Shown here in pieces: positions 34,019-42,392 of a DNA stretch of 64,000 nucleotides. The DNA is from PALSA-1335 sp965231025 (GTDB lineage Bacteria; Patescibacteriota; Gracilibacteria; UBA1369). The notes beneath the pieces were generated by a model. That model made no database searches. It saw only the letters and a list, made by a program, of their open reading frames with translations, and was not told the DNA's origin. Both the position numbers and the translations under genes were made by a program. Each line of letters begins with the position of its first letter. Positions within the stretch are counted from its first letter, which is position 1. The DNA lies in contig OZ246407.1 of the NCBI GenBank assembly GCA_965231025.1, positions 930,001-994,000 on the forward strand, in the 5' to 3' direction.

Positions 34019-35101
34019 CTAGTAAATTACTTCATAGAGCGCAGACTGGCCGGGCGCACACGAAACTGCCTTGAGCGTATAGCTGGTTCCTACCTTCGAC
34101 ACACCGGGAACAAACCATCCTGTCGGCGATTCCAATTCAGTCTTCATCTGAGTCAAAGAAGGAGGAGTAGCTGAGGTGTAGGTCGTACAACGTGCAGCAT
34201 AGGACACGGGAGTCGATACCGAGGTAAAAAGACCGTCATTATTCGTCTCCTGGACCCAAAGGACTTCGACATCTCCACTCACCGGAGAGTTGGCACAAAG
34301 GCCGGTCTGGCAAGCAGCAGTATCCGGAGAAGAATCAGGCGCAGGGAGAAAATTCCCGGACCGGAAAATCCCTTCTTTGTAGCACAACATGGCGGAATCA
34401 AAAACCACTGTTCCTGTATCACCGCAAACCGGGCCGGCATCCGCATCAGGCATCGCATCGGCTTCCACGGGTGCGTCAACGGGTGAATCAACGGGGGCAT
34501 CCACCGCAACGTCGGCATCCGCGTCAGTCATCGCATCAGCTTCCACTGGTGCGTCAACAGGTGCATCGACGGGGGCATCCACCGCAACATCGGCATCCGC
34601 GTCAAACATCGCATCGGCTTCCATGGGTGCGTCAACAGGGGCATCCACAGCTACGTCGGCATCCGCGTCGCTCATCGCATCGGCTTCCACCGGTGCATCA
34701 ACAGGTGAATCCACCGGCACATCGCCATCAATCTCAGCATCGGTCATCGCAACATCAGCATCAGCATCGTCATGCACGGTTCCATCGGGGAAATTCGCGG
34801 AATCACCGAGCACCATGGCGTCCTGTCCGCCCCCTTCGCCACCGGCCCCTCCTGAGTCCTGTTCGGAAAACTTACCGGTTCCATAGGTATCAAGGGTGCA
34901 TCCATATTGTGAAGCCCCCGAAAGAACGGCAGGTGCAATAAAAGACCCCACAACCAACAATCTGCGAGTGGAAGTCCGGACACTGTTCGTCGCTCTGAGT
35001 ACAGACTCTCCTGCACTCCTCAAAGACCCGCGAAGAAAATTCTTCAAACCGGACTGTTCACTGGAACGTTCACTCCCCTGTCCTTGCGACAACCTGTTCA
35101 T
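34019..35101 (-). CDS. Secreted Cys-rich paralogue 4 (long Asp/Ala/Val/Pro repeat linker)
   Basis: A 360-residue member of the same family with a 55-residue basic, Ser-rich region before the hydrophobic signal (RRLLVVGSFIAPAVLSG). A Cys follows (SQYGC) but without a canonical lipobox. The linker contains three to four acidic repeats of 22-26 residues built from DADADVAVDAPVDAPV and EADAM. The C-terminal domain has GTVVFDSAMLCYKEG, VEVLWVQET, GLFTSV, SPTGWFVPGVSKVG and final ALYEVIY. Unlike paralogues 1-3 it has neither the shared upstream box nor a Shine-Dalgarno sequence. Acidic repeats could bind calcium; that is speculation. Confidence 0.7.
   Translation of the reverse strand: MNRLSQGQGSERSSEQSGLKNFLRGSLRSAGESVLRATNSVRTSTRRLLVVGSFIAPAVLSGASQYGCTLDTYGTGKFSEQDSGGAGGEGGGQDAMVLGDSANFPDGTVHDDADADVAMTDAEIDGDVPVDSPVDAPVEADAMSDADADVAVDAPVDAPMEADAMFDADADVAVDAPVDAPVDAPVEADAMTDADADVAVDAPVDSPVDAPVEADAMPDADAGPVCGDTGTVVFDSAMLCYKEGIFRSGNFLPAPDSSPDTAACQTGLCANSPVSGDVEVLWVQETNNDGLFTSVSTPVSYAARCTTYTSATPPSLTQMKTELESPTGWFVPGVSKVGTSYTLKAVSCAPGQSALYEVIY
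34450..34740. repeat. Imperfect coding repeats of 66-78 bp in paralogue 4
   Basis: The DNA shows repeated blocks such as gcatcggcttccac and acgtcggcatccgcgtc, coding for 22- to 26-residue acidic units. Unit length varies by whole VDAP insertions, a sign of slippage or unequal exchange. Confidence 0.7.
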
Positions 35102-35212
35102 AATCAATGAATCAAAAAATAATATGGAACACAAAATAGACGAATGTTCTCTCTATTAAAAGAGAAAATGAACAAAACATTACAGACATTCCATTGCGCC
35201 TGCCCCAAAATA

Positions 35213-37483
35213 TTACATATAGATATCGCGCGGTTTGGCTCCATTCACAGGCCCGATAACCCCGTTCTGCTCCATCATATCGAGCAACCTTGCCGCCCGG
35301 GCATAACCAACCTTCAACCGGCGCTGCAGAAGCGAAGCGGAGGCTTTCCGGCTTTCTGCCACCAACTGCAAAGCCTGGTGGTAAAGACCCTCATCGTCGT
35401 CATCATCCTCCGCAAAAGAGCTTTCGGGGATACCCTGCACCCTGTCGTGGGCAACTTTTGGCGAGACAATATCCTCAACGTAGTTTGGCGGAGCGGCTAT
35501 TTTAATGTTGTTGATGACGCGCTCGATCTCCTTGGTGGAAACATAAATCCCCTGAATACGGACAGGTCTGCTCATTCCACCGGGCAAATAGAGCATATCC
35601 CCCTTTCCGAGCAGATCTTCGGCGCCGATACCATCCAGAATAGTGCGGGAATCCACGGAAGAACTCACCGCAAAAGCGATGCGTGCCGGTATATTCGCCT
35701 TAATAAGACCGGTAATAACATCAACGGACGGTCTCTGGGTCGCAACGATCAAATGCATTCCCACCGCGCGGGCCATCTGGGCGATACGGCAAATGGAAGC
35801 TTCAACCTCCTTGCCGGCAGCCATCATGAGGTCGGCCAGCTCATCGATCACGATCACGATATTCTGCATCTTCTGATGCCCCGGAAGCTCACGGCCATCC
35901 TCATGGATCTCCTGGCAGCCGTTGAACTCTCCGATATTTTTGTGACCAAGATCCGCGCACAACTGGTAACGGCGGTTCATCTCCGCAACGGCCCATCGTA
36001 ACCCGATCGCCGCCTTTTCCGGATCGGTGATCACCGGGGTGAGCAGATGGGGAATTCCGTTATAGGGGGTCAATTCCACGCGCTTCGGATCGATCATGAT
36101 GAACCGGAGCTCCGCGGGCGAGTTCTGATAAATAAGCGAAATTAAAAACGTATTCATGCCGACGGACTTGCCCGAACCCGTGGCACCGGCAATAAGCAAA
36201 TGAGGCATGGAAGCCAGATCCCCGCACATCGGCTTGCCGGAAACATCGCGGCCGAGAGGCAAACGCAGGCTTGATTCGATATCCTTATACTCCTTGCTCT
36301 CCAGAATTTCCCTCAGGTGTACCAGAGAACGCTGATCGTTGGGTACTTCAATGCCGACCAATGATTTGCCCGGGATCGGCGCCTCAATACGAACGGCCTT
36401 TGCCGCAAGAGCCAAAGCAAGATCGTTTTTCAAACCCGTTATTTTAGAAAGTTTGATTCCTTCGTGCGGACGCAAAGTATACTGAATAACCGTTGGCCCC
36501 ACATGAACTTCATGCATCGCCACGTCAAGACCGAACTGGGAAAGTTTGTCATGAATCTTCTGGGCATTGTCTTTCAGCAATGAATCGTCGGATCCGACAT
36601 CCGTCACCGCGGGATTCAACAAATCCAACGGAGGTGCGGTCCATCCCACATACTCACCCTCTTTTTCCACCAGGGCCTCTTCCTTCTCCTCTTTAATGGG
36701 GACGACTCGTGTTTTCAGCTGTTCCTCCTTCTCACCCGGCGCATCATCGTCATCGGCATGGAGACGGTGGATTTTCAGTGAAGCCAAAGAAGGAGCGGCG
36801 TCTTCATCATCCTGATCAAATACGCGCCCGGTATCTTCAGCGTCATCCTCATCCTCAACCGCGCTATCCTCAATATCATCGTCGTCATCCCCACGCGCAA
36901 CCCGGGCAGCTCCGCGTTTGCGGACAATCCTGATCTGGGGATTGAAAAACGCGAACAAACTCTGGAGAGACACCTCAAAGGTCAGAAGGACCGAAACCAT
37001 AAACAGTGTGACGAAAATGGCGCCCGCCCCAAGACTCCCCACATTAAGCATCTGACGTAAAAGGAAGTTCGTAACAAACCCCACGTACCCTCCGTAAGTC
37101 CCCTGCATCGCGGCAAGGTAAATCTCATCCATCGGAACGGAAAGATGGAAGATGCTCAAAACCGAAACGAGCATAAAAAAGATCCCCAAGATTCTCGAAA
37201 GAGGAAATGCGAACTGCTTCGCCAAAAAAAGCATGAGAGCGGAGCCGAAAAACATATAGGGAAGTCCCTGAATCCCCCAGCCCAGAATCGGCCGCAAAAT
37301 ACCCACCCAGATCTCACCGGCCAGTCCGAAATTGTTCCACAGACTTAACAGGGTGATAAAGCCCAAACCCAGATAGGTCACGGCCCAAATCTCACGCAGA
37401 ACGGAAGATTTTACTTCAAGGGTTAATTGTCTTTTTCGGGAGGAACGTCGGCGCGCGGTAGCTTTTTGGCGTCTCTTAGCCAT
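35213..37483 (-). CDS. ftsK: DNA translocase FtsK/SpoIIIE
   Basis: A 756-residue septal DNA pump. Four to five N-terminal helices (about 30-175) are followed by an acidic low-complexity linker (about 190-265), the alpha/beta motor domain with Walker A GATGSGKSVGMN near residue 435, FIMIDPKRVELTPYNGIPHL, IVIVIDELADLMM (Walker B), ATQRPSVDVITGLIKANIPA and the C-terminal gamma winged helix (ESRKASASLLQRRLKVGYAR). All core motifs are intact. It aids chromosome segregation at division. A weak promoter (TTTTCA-N17-TATAGT) is at 37507-37535 on the minus strand. Confidence 0.95.
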   Translation of the reverse strand: MAKRRQKATARRRSSRKRQLTLEVKSSVLREIWAVTYLGLGFITLLSLWNNFGLAGEIWVGILRPILGWGIQGLPYMFFGSALMLFLAKQFAFPLSRILGIFFMLVSVLSIFHLSVPMDEIYLAAMQGTYGGYVGFVTNFLLRQMLNVGSLGAGAIFVTLFMVSVLLTFEVSLQSLFAFFNPQIRIVRKRGAARVARGDDDDDIEDSAVEDEDDAEDTGRVFDQDDEDAAPSLASLKIHRLHADDDDAPGEKEEQLKTRVVPIKEEKEEALVEKEGEYVGWTAPPLDLLNPAVTDVGSDDSLLKDNAQKIHDKLSQFGLDVAMHEVHVGPTVIQYTLRPHEGIKLSKITGLKNDLALALAAKAVRIEAPIPGKSLVGIEVPNDQRSLVHLREILESKEYKDIESSLRLPLGRDVSGKPMCGDLASMPHLLIAGATGSGKSVGMNTFLISLIYQNSPAELRFIMIDPKRVELTPYNGIPHLLTPVITDPEKAAIGLRWAVAEMNRRYQLCADLGHKNIGEFNGCQEIHEDGRELPGHQKMQNIVIVIDELADLMMAAGKEVEASICRIAQMARAVGMHLIVATQRPSVDVITGLIKANIPARIAFAVSSSVDSRTILDGIGAEDLLGKGDMLYLPGGMSRPVRIQGIYVSTKEIERVINNIKIAAPPNYVEDIVSPKVAHDRVQGIPESSFAEDDDDDEGLYHQALQLVAESRKASASLLQRRLKVGYARAARLLDMMEQNGVIGPVNGAKPRDIYM

Positions 37484-37506
37484 AGATAGAGATAAAAAGT
37501 ACCAAA

Positions 37507-37535
37507 ACTATACACCAAAACAGTTCTTTTGAAAA
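37507..37535 (-). promoter_or_regulatory. Possible ftsK promoter
   Basis: TTTTCA (37535-37530) and TATAGT (37512-37507) are 17 bp apart on the minus strand. The start would be near 37500, about 17 nt before the ftsK ATG. The -35 is weak. Confidence 0.4.
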
Positions 37536-37574
37536 GCTGCAGTTCAATAATTGTCCGGAAAGACAAATAAATCC

Positions 37575-37979
37575 CTAAACGACTTCCCGCAAAGGATTGA
37601 TGACCTCCCGATCGATATCGACAAGACTGAAAGGTTTATGAACAATCCTCAGTCCCTTTGTTTGAAGGCCCTCCAGTACCCCTTTTCCGCAGGCCCTGAC
37701 CAGATTTTCCTTATATTGGGCGGTCATTAATACCACGTTTGGAACCTGAACGCCGAACGCCGCATTCGCCACCTGTATTCCATCACGATAAGGCATGTTG
37801 AAATCCGTCAGAACACCGGCAAACCTTTTTCGCCGATCATCCATGATCGCCTCTATGGCCTCCTTGCCGTTGCACGCTTCAACAATCTCGATCGCATCAC
37901 CCATCTCCGCGCGGACATAATCGACCAGACATGTCCGGATCGGATCGGTGTCGTCAACAATAAGTAATCTTGGTATCAT
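37575..37979 (-). CDS. Stand-alone response regulator receiver protein
   Basis: A 134-residue CheY-like receiver domain with no output domain. The acidic pocket is in RLLIVDDTDPIR, the phosphoacceptor is the Asp in GVLTDFNMPYRDG, the switch Thr is in VLMTAQYKEN, and the conserved Lys is in IVHKPFSLVD. The ATG at 37979 begins the receiver; the longer frame would read through the promoter at 38015-38042. No histidine kinase is nearby, so its partner is unknown. It lies upstream of ftsK on the same strand. Confidence 0.85.
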   Translation of the reverse strand: MIPRLLIVDDTDPIRTCLVDYVRAEMGDAIEIVEACNGKEAIEAIMDDRRKRFAGVLTDFNMPYRDGIQVANAAFGVQVPNVVLMTAQYKENLVRACGKGVLEGLQTKGLRIVHKPFSLVDIDREVINPLREVV

Positions 37980-38014
37980 GTTGTTTTCATCAAATGAATA
38001 ATATTGAGTGGGGC

Positions 38015-38042
38015 ATGATACCGTCGGACGAAGAATTGTCAA
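38015..38042 (-). promoter_or_regulatory. Promoter TTGACA-N16-TATCAT for the response regulator
   Basis: On the minus strand TTGACA (38042-38037) and TATCAT (38020-38015) are 16 bp apart. Predicted start about 38008, leader about 28 nt. It sits back to back with the gltX promoter. Confidence 0.75.
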
Positions 38043-38057
38043 ATACCATGTTCCCTG

Positions 38058-38085
38058 TGGTCAAATCCAGCGTTTCTGCTATGAT
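38058..38085 (+). promoter_or_regulatory. gltX promoter TGGTCA-N16-TATGAT, extended -10
   Basis: TGGTCA (38058-38063) and TATGAT (38080-38085) are 16 bp apart and TGC precedes the -10. Predicted start about 38092, leader about 19 nt. Confidence 0.6.
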
Positions 38086-38110
38086 GTCAGCGAATTTTTA
38101 ACCGAATGTT

Positions 38111-39694
38111 ATGGTAAGAACCCGCTTTGCACCGTCCCCCACCGGCTACCTTCACGTGGGAGGCCTCAGGACCGCTCTCTACAGCTATCTGTTTGCCCGG
38201 AAAAACAACGGAAAATTTTTGTTGCGGATCGAAGACACCGACCAAAAACGTTATGTGGAAGGCGCGGTGGAAAATCTCATCAAAACACTGGAATGGGCCG
38301 GACTGAACTACGACGAAGGCCCACACAAGGACGGAGGTTTTGGACCGTATGTCCAGTCCGAGCGCACGGAAATGTACCGGAATCACGCCGCGATACTGCT
38401 TGAAAAGGGCTCAGCGTACCGCTGTTTCTGCACGGCGGAAAGACTTGAACAGATGCGCGAACAGCAGACCAAACTCAAACAGGCACCCATGTACGACCGC
38501 ACCTGCCTCAAACTCTCCAAAGAAGAGATCGAAAAGAAAATCGCGGACGAAGTACCTTTCGTGATCCGCCAGAAAATCCCGCATGATGAAAAACTGATGT
38601 TCAAGGACCTGATCCGGGGCATCGTAACTTTCGATACAAGCACGATTGACGACCAGGTCCTGATGAAATCCGACAACTTTCCGACCTACCACCTGGCCAA
38701 CGTGGTTGACGATCATTTCATGGAAATCACCCACGTCATCCGAGGGGAAGAATGGCTTCCGTCAACGCCGAAACACATTCTTCTCTACCGGGATTTCGGA
38801 TGGAAACCGCCGGAATACGCGCACCTTCCGCTGCTTTTAAACAAGGACAAAACCAAACTTTCCAAGCGGCAGGGCGACGTGAGCGTGGAAGACTACATCA
38901 ACAAAGGATACAGCAAAGAGACCATCATCAATTTCATCGCGCTCCTGGGATGGCACCCGGGCGCCGGCGTGGAGCAGGAAATCTTTTCGCTGGAAGAACT
39001 CGTGGAAAAATTCAGCATCGAGCAGATTCACAAGGCCGGCGCCGTATTCGACCTGGAAAAACTGAACTGGTTCAGCTTCCAGTGGAACAAGCGCAACTAT
39101 CTGGAAAAACTGGAACGGATGGCCAAAGAAGTGGAAAGCCGGTGCGAAATCGGACTCAACGAAAAGAAGGAAAAATACTTCAAATTCTCCACTCCCGAAA
39201 AAGAAAAAATGTTCACGGAAGTTCGCGGAGAATTGCTCGGTGAAATGGCAAATCAGTACATACCAAGCCCCTGGCGCGACCAGGGCGACCGGCTCCGCAG
39301 GGGGCTCATCACCATCGAGGAAAAAGTCCTTAAAAACGCTTCGGAAAGCGCCCTGAACCTGAAATTCTATTTCGAAACCAGCCCGCTGAACGTCACCATG
39401 CTGCTGAATCCGAAAATGAAAGTGGAAAAAGAAACAGCGCTGAACGCACTCCAAAAAAGCATGGAATCACTCGTCAATCTGGAGAATTTTGAGAGCATGG
39501 AAGAGATCAAAAACCGCCTGACACAGGTCGTCGCAGACTTGGGGTACAAGAACGGACAGGTCTTCTGGCCGGTGCGCGTAGCGCTCACCAATGAACAGTT
39601 CACCCCCGGGGTTTTTGAGGTCATTTGGACGCTCGGAAAAGTTGAAACGCTCAAAAGGCTGGAAAAAGCCATGGATGAGCTCAAAGCAGCGTGA
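38111..39694 (+). CDS. gltX: Glutamyl-tRNA synthetase
   Basis: A 527-residue class I synthetase that charges tRNA-Glu, the gene for which lies at 62702 in this window. HIGH-type motif SPTGYLHVGGLRTALYSYL at residues 8-26 and KLSKR at about residue 250. The anticodon-binding domain is longer than usual (typical GluRS is about 470-490 residues): an extra lysine-rich helical segment occurs near residues 340-430. Whether it also charges tRNA-Gln cannot be decided from sequence alone. It is followed by three small genes on the same strand. Confidence 0.94.
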   Translation: MVRTRFAPSPTGYLHVGGLRTALYSYLFARKNNGKFLLRIEDTDQKRYVEGAVENLIKTLEWAGLNYDEGPHKDGGFGPYVQSERTEMYRNHAAILLEKGSAYRCFCTAERLEQMREQQTKLKQAPMYDRTCLKLSKEEIEKKIADEVPFVIRQKIPHDEKLMFKDLIRGIVTFDTSTIDDQVLMKSDNFPTYHLANVVDDHFMEITHVIRGEEWLPSTPKHILLYRDFGWKPPEYAHLPLLLNKDKTKLSKRQGDVSVEDYINKGYSKETIINFIALLGWHPGAGVEQEIFSLEELVEKFSIEQIHKAGAVFDLEKLNWFSFQWNKRNYLEKLERMAKEVESRCEIGLNEKKEKYFKFSTPEKEKMFTEVRGELLGEMANQYIPSPWRDQGDRLRRGLITIEEKVLKNASESALNLKFYFETSPLNVTMLLNPKMKVEKETALNALQKSMESLVNLENFESMEEIKNRLTQVVADLGYKNGQVFWPVRVALTNEQFTPGVFEVIWTLGKVETLKRLEKAMDELKAA

Positions 39695-39780
39695 ATCACC
39701 GACTCTTTACATTCTAAAAAAACGGTGCAATATTAGGGGTACAAACGGATGAATTATCCAAATTTCTTAATCTCATCCCT

Positions 39781-40104
39781 ATGAACTATCCCGAACTGAA
39801 AGCTATTCTCAAACAGCTCAAAAAGACCGTTCCCTGCAACGTTTGCCAGAAAAAATTCACGGACGAAGATGTCCAGGTCGTCTCGACCTACCAGAACGAA
39901 GGACTTTTCCACTTCAACTGTCACAACTGCAAAAACCAGCTGATGGTCCATGTTTCCATCACCGCCGGACAAAACGACGAACGGAGCGCCAATTTCAACA
40001 TCAAAACGCACTCCCCGGATCACGTGAACCCGAATGAAGTACTGGATATGCACAATTTCCTGAACAAATTCAACGGAGACTTCAAAGAACTTTTCTCACT
40101 CTAA
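39781..40104 (+). CDS. Small zinc-ribbon-like protein, unknown
   Basis: A 107-residue soluble protein with CNVCQKKF near residue 19 and FNCHNCKNQ near residue 48, a CxxC...CxxC zinc-ribbon spacing. The rest has no recognised domain. It starts with MNYPELKAILKQLKKTV, a helix. No signal peptide. The small lipoprotein gene follows after 3 bp, suggesting co-transcription. Confidence 0.65.
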   Translation: MNYPELKAILKQLKKTVPCNVCQKKFTDEDVQVVSTYQNEGLFHFNCHNCKNQLMVHVSITAGQNDERSANFNIKTHSPDHVNPNEVLDMHNFLNKFNGDFKELFSL

Positions 40105-40107
40105 ACC

Positions 40108-40341
40108 ATGAAAAAAATCCTCTTCGCATCGGGCATCATCGGGATGCTCGCGCTGACCGGCTGCCAGCAGCTCCAGGACTCCGCAGAAACCCTCCGCAAA
40201 CAAAGCGAGGGTACCATCAACGGTCTTTCACAGCAGGCCGACAACGTCAAAACGCAGGTACTCAACACTAAGGCCGCGTACGACGAAAAATCACAGCAGG
40301 TGGTTGAAGCCGTCGGCGCTGTAAACAAAGTTTTGAAATAA
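40108..40341 (+). CDS. Small lipoprotein with coiled-coil body
   Basis: A 77-residue lipoprotein: signal MKKILFASGIIGMLALTGC with lipobox LTGC (Cys at 19), then a single helix rich in Gln, Ala and Ser with heptad-like spacing (SAETLRKQSEGTINGLSQQA). The size and layout recall Lpp-type spacer lipoproteins, although no C-terminal Lys-Tyr-Arg-Lys motif is present. Function unknown. Confidence 0.7.
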   Translation: MKKILFASGIIGMLALTGCQQLQDSAETLRKQSEGTINGLSQQADNVKTQVLNTKAAYDEKSQQVVEAVGAVNKVLK

Positions 40342-40408
40342 TTCCATTTTGCGCCCTGATCCGTCCGGGTACAAAAACCCTGGGCAAGCCGCCATGCCTC
40401 ATTCTTCT

Positions 40409-41104
40409 ATGCGCAAACTCAAAATCAACTTTCATCTCCATACGGGACAAGATCCGATTGATGCGATCAAACATTCCGAACACCAGCTCATTGATGAAGC
40501 GGCCCGCCTCGGCTACGACGTCCTGAGCATCACCTGCCACAACGCGCTCATTTTCAGCGACGACCTGAAGGAATATGCGGAGAAAAAAGGAATTTTACTG
40601 ATTCCCGGAATCGAAAAAAGCATCCACAAAAAACACGTGCTCATCATCAACGCGAAAGTCGAAGCGCAAAAAATCCAAAACTTTGAGGACCTTCGCGAAT
40701 ACCGTAAAAAACACCCGGAATGTTTAACGATCGCCGCCCACCCCTACTACCCCGGGCCGATCTCCCTCCAGAAAAACCTTGAAAAGCATATCGACCTTTT
40801 CGACGCCGTGGAATACTCATGGTACCACTCCAAACGCCTGAACGGCCCGAACAAAAAGGCCGTGAAAATGGCGGAAAAACACGAAAAACCAGTACTCGGA
40901 ACCGCGGACAATCACATTCTCAAATATGTGAACCATACCTACAGCCTGGTTCGTGCAGAAAAAACGACCGAAGCGGTTTTCAAGGCCATCAAAGACAACC
41001 ACATCGAGATCGTGAGCCACGACCTCCCATGGTGGAAACTGGGGACGATCATCAGCTACATGCTCCTCATGAGCTGGGTAAAAAGCGTCACGCTCAAAGG
41101 GTAA
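40409..41104 (+). CDS. PHP-domain metal-dependent phosphoesterase
   Basis: A 231-residue PHP-family hydrolase. Metal-binding motifs are visible: FHLHTG (H-x-H) at residues 8-13, ITCHNAL, LIPGIEKS, IAAHPYYPG and GTADNH. The last 20 residues (LGTIISYMLLMSWVKSV) are hydrophobic, suggesting membrane association. Substrate unknown; PHP proteins cleave phosphomonoesters or nucleotide 3'-phosphates. Starts at 40394 or upstream are possible; 40409 is chosen because the first beta strand with the metal site begins there. It ends 2 bp before a convergent gene. Confidence 0.75.
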   Translation: MRKLKINFHLHTGQDPIDAIKHSEHQLIDEAARLGYDVLSITCHNALIFSDDLKEYAEKKGILLIPGIEKSIHKKHVLIINAKVEAQKIQNFEDLREYRKKHPECLTIAAHPYYPGPISLQKNLEKHIDLFDAVEYSWYHSKRLNGPNKKAVKMAEKHEKPVLGTADNHILKYVNHTYSLVRAEKTTEAVFKAIKDNHIEIVSHDLPWWKLGTIISYMLLMSWVKSVTLKG

Positions 41105-41106
41105 AA

Positions 41107-41934
41107 TCACTCATCACCGGTATCAACTCCTAGATCCACAGGGATATTTGACAAATCAATAAGTGGAATTCCTGCATTCCTTTCCAAATACTCATAAATC
41201 GACCCTTCAGGTCTACCCTTAATGACAGGAGGCAAATAATCAGGAAGATCCACTTTGTCCGTGTCAGGCTGCACCTTGGATCTTGCAGGGTTATCAGTAT
41301 TTATTCCGAGAGCGTCTTCCAACAACCACATTTTGGACTCAATCGTTCGGAGCCTCTTTAACCCGCTCTCCGCATTCGGACGATCAACTAACAGATAGAG
41401 ATTCTGATCCTTCACTACACTGGTCCCGTACAAATCTTTTATTTTTGCCTGTACGGCGGAAATTTCATTTGGATCGGCATTTTGCTCTTTCAAAGACTTA
41501 CAATGATCAACCAATAAACCAAGTAATACGTAATTACGCTCCGCCCTATCAAGCCGGACTCGGGCTTTTGCATCTCTTTCATAACAATCTTTTTGCGCAT
41601 CGGGAAGCAACGCCTTAAAACTTTCATAACTTTTCGTAAGTTCGGCACGAACAGTTTCCTCAAGCTGTTTACGAAGTGCATCAGCAGTTTTTTTTGCCTG
41701 CTCAGCCTTCATGGTATCAAATTCCGGCGTCTCCGATTTTTTCAATGCGGCTTCGATACGGCCTTTCTGATCAGGAGACAAATGCTGCGTATCCAAAGCC
41801 CTCATCGCCTTTTCACGTGCGGCATTCAAATCAGCCTGCGAATCCGTCCATCCCTTTTGCGCACCACCCTCAAGCTGCTGCCCCTCAACCTTCTGTTGAA
41901 AAACAAATCGATTTTCCGAAAAATAATTTCCCAT
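41107..41934 (-). CDS. Coiled-coil protein, unknown
   Basis: A 275-residue soluble, charged, largely helical protein with no recognised family. Helical stretches (KAMRALDTQHLSPDQKGRIE, then EQAKKTADALRKQLEETVRA) cover residues 30-200; the C-terminal part is Pro-rich (DLPDYLPPVIKGRPEGS) and ends in a short acidic tail. No signal peptide or membrane segment. Base composition is AT-rich compared with flanking genes. It is the downstream partner of the gene at 41944, separated by 9 bp, and both probably use the promoter at 42301-42329. Confidence 0.6.
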   Translation of the reverse strand: MGNYFSENRFVFQQKVEGQQLEGGAQKGWTDSQADLNAAREKAMRALDTQHLSPDQKGRIEAALKKSETPEFDTMKAEQAKKTADALRKQLEETVRAELTKSYESFKALLPDAQKDCYERDAKARVRLDRAERNYVLLGLLVDHCKSLKEQNADPNEISAVQAKIKDLYGTSVVKDQNLYLLVDRPNAESGLKRLRTIESKMWLLEDALGINTDNPARSKVQPDTDKVDLPDYLPPVIKGRPEGSIYEYLERNAGIPLIDLSNIPVDLGVDTGDE

Positions 41935-41943
41935 AAAAAAAAA

Positions 41944-42276
41944 TTAGGTATTATTTAATTGATCCTCCAGGTTGGATAGAAGACTTTTTTCAGACTTTCT
42001 CAATTTTTGTTCACGCCTTCTGTTTGCACCCAAACGTTCTTTTTGAATATCGCGCAGAACGCCATGAAGCTCTTCAACAGAATCTTTTGCCTGCTGTTGA
42101 GCAAAATCCTGAACCTTCTGCTGATAATCCTCTTCGGCATCCTGAACCATTTTTGATGCCTTCTCGATAAGACGATCGTCGGCCAAAGCTATCAGTTTAT
42201 GAAGGTCATCAAGATGTTTTGACTGAAATTGCCCGCCAAAGGACGTTTTTGCGATTTGATCAATGATATTTATCAT
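41944..42276 (-). CDS. Small coiled-coil protein, unknown
   Basis: A 110-residue protein that is almost entirely helical and charged (KASKMVQDAEEDYQQKVQDF, then RDIQKERLGANRRREQKLRK). No family recognised. The ATG at 42276 is chosen because the promoter TTGTCA-N17-TATAAT would start transcription near 42294, after the upstream candidate starts. AT-rich, like its downstream partner. The two may form a complex. Confidence 0.6.
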   Translation of the reverse strand: MINIIDQIAKTSFGGQFQSKHLDDLHKLIALADDRLIEKASKMVQDAEEDYQQKVQDFAQQQAKDSVEELHGVLRDIQKERLGANRRREQKLRKSEKSLLSNLEDQLNNT

Positions 42277-42300
42277 TTCTGTAACATGAGTAATCTTATA

Positions 42301-42329
42301 ATTATACAACATTATAATAATAATGACAA
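42301..42329 (-). promoter_or_regulatory. Promoter TTGTCA-N17-TATAAT for the coiled-coil pair
   Basis: On the minus strand TTGTCA (42329-42324) and TATAAT (42306-42301) are exactly 17 bp apart. Predicted start near 42294. Confidence 0.78.
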
Positions 42330-42356
42330 ATACTACTTTATCGATTACATAAAATG

Positions 42357-42365
42357 TGGTAAAAT
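42357..42365 (+). promoter_or_regulatory. Extended -10 (TGG-TAAAAT) ahead of pta
   Basis: TGG followed by TAAAAT lies 28 bp before the pta start; no convincing -35 is present. It is divergent from the coiled-coil promoter, with which it shares an AT-rich 100-bp region. Confidence 0.45.
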
Positions 42366-42392
42366 ATCGAAAAGAAATAAACAAATTATTTG

